Positions 6,022 to 6,525 of a DNA stretch of 6,525 bases are shown in pieces. The stretch spans positions 31,264 through 37,788 of the forward strand of contig MIBD01000030.1 in NCBI GenBank assembly GCA_001829395.1. The letters run 5' to 3'. A program made the translations under genes and the position numbers. The DNA comes from Spirochaetes bacterium GWF1_49_6 (GTDB lineage: Bacteria > Spirochaetota > Brevinematia > Brevinematales > GWF1-51-8). The first letter of the stretch is position 1, and every line of letters begins with the position of its first letter. The notes under the pieces are model-generated. The model was not told the origin of the DNA. It did not search any database and worked only from the letters and a program-made list of their open reading frames with translations.

Positions 6022-6525
6022 ATGAATAACGAGATGTTCCGCGGCCTATTTGGGAATCCCAATATCTCGCGGGAGTATTTTCATGTCTACCTGGTCGGGA
6101 AATATACTATCCCGGTGTCGATAGCGGGGCATCTGTTCCTGTTGATCTCATTTTTCGCGCTGGGGATATACCCCCTCGCTATCGTCAATATCTTTTCCGT
6201 CGCTATATGGGTTACCGCGTACATCATCGGACTCCGGGGGCGGCAGTTCGAGGCGATGTTTATCGGGATAACCGAAATACTAATTCACGCCGTACTCGCT
6301 ATCTATTTCCTCGGATGGCGGAGCGGGTTTTATATCTATATCGCCGGGGTGATCTCGTATATCTTCCTTTTCCCGTCGCGCAAACTGACCGGGAAAATCC
6401 TGTTCTCCGGGGGGCTTTGCCTTCTTTATATCGCCCTCAATCTCTATACCGGGTATTTCCCGCCGGTTATAACAGTCGACCCGATCATCCTCACCATATT
6501 TGAGAATTATAACGGGGTTATCCTC
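6022..6525 (+). CDS. Multi-spanning membrane protein, N-terminal part, 3' truncated by window edge
   Basis: An ATG with a strong ribosome site opens a frame with no stop through the last base, giving 168 residues. A short soluble start (1-27, MNNEMFRGLFGNPNISREYF) is followed by about five hydrophobic segments near 30-48, 51-70, 77-97, 103-117 and 124-142, with basic loops at 72-74 and 119-125. A last less hydrophobic stretch (143-168) runs off the edge. There is no cleavable signal peptide. The segment YFLGWRSGFYIYIAGV (95-110) recalls a G-W-x-S-G-F-x-Y pattern that I associate with membrane sensor regions in front of nucleotide cyclase or GGDEF domains. This is from memory and is not proof. 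If right, the missing C-terminus would hold a cyclase or other signalling output. It is transcribed divergently from the DHOD-like gene, from its own promoter. That it is a membrane protein is firm; its function is unknown. Confidence 0.82.
   Translation, partial: MNNEMFRGLFGNPNISREYFHVYLVGKYTIPVSIAGHLFLLISFFALGIYPLAIVNIFSVAIWVTAYIIGLRGRQFEAMFIGITEILIHAVLAIYFLGWRSGFYIYIAGVISYIFLFPSRKLTGKILFSGGLCLLYIALNLYTGYFPPVITVDPIILTIFENYNGVIL

Noticed and set aside
6207..6503. 98-codon plus-strand frame near the right edge
   Set aside because: It is out of frame with, and lies inside, the membrane protein starting at 6022, which has a strong ribosome site and coherent membrane segments. The 98-codon frame is rich in Arg, Pro and Tyr, as expected of a shifted reading.

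Overview
The window holds part of a bacterial chromosome. It has moderately high GC, short gaps or overlaps between genes, strong Shine-Dalgarno sites and frequent ATA isoleucine codons. The lineage cannot be named with confidence. Stand-alone receivers, REC-kinase and REC-HD-GYP proteins, and a dihydroorotate-dehydrogenase-like protein together would suit a spirochaete, a deltaproteobacterium or a related environmental phylum; this is an impression, not a result.

Bases 1-4907 carry a tight plus-strand gene set, probably one operon whose promoter lies to the left of the window. In order it contains: (1) the C-terminal part of a hybrid histidine kinase (tail of one receiver, a complete receiver, an HPt domain and a helical tail); (2) a stand-alone receiver, overlapping gene 1 by ATGA; (3) a receiver fused to a complete histidine kinase core; (4) a receiver fused to an HD-GYP domain, the expected c-di-GMP phosphodiesterase output; (5) an RlmI-type 23S rRNA m5C methyltransferase, which should start at a TTG at 3714. 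Gaps within the set are -4, 15, 13 and 10 bases. The receivers of genes 2-4 resemble one another closely, even at nucleotide level, and look like tandem duplicates. The simplest reading is a multistep phosphorelay: hybrid kinase to HPt to one or more of the three downstream receivers, with c-di-GMP breakdown as the one obvious enzymatic output.

Bases 4904-5884 hold a convergent minus-strand gene for a dihydroorotate-dehydrogenase-like flavoprotein. It lacks the usual active-site cysteine loop, so it is probably not a true PyrD. Its stop codon overlaps that of the methyltransferase gene by 4 bases, leaving no room for a terminator between them.

Bases 5885-6021 are a divergent intergenic region with a plausible sigma70-type promoter on each strand. 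From 6022 to the right edge runs the start of a multi-spanning membrane protein, cut off by the window. It may be the sensor part of a further signalling enzyme, but its output domain is not visible. I found no RNA genes, CRISPR arrays, insertion sequences or phage genes. The region reads as a well-kept signalling operon, and I see no clear sign of a wholly new system.
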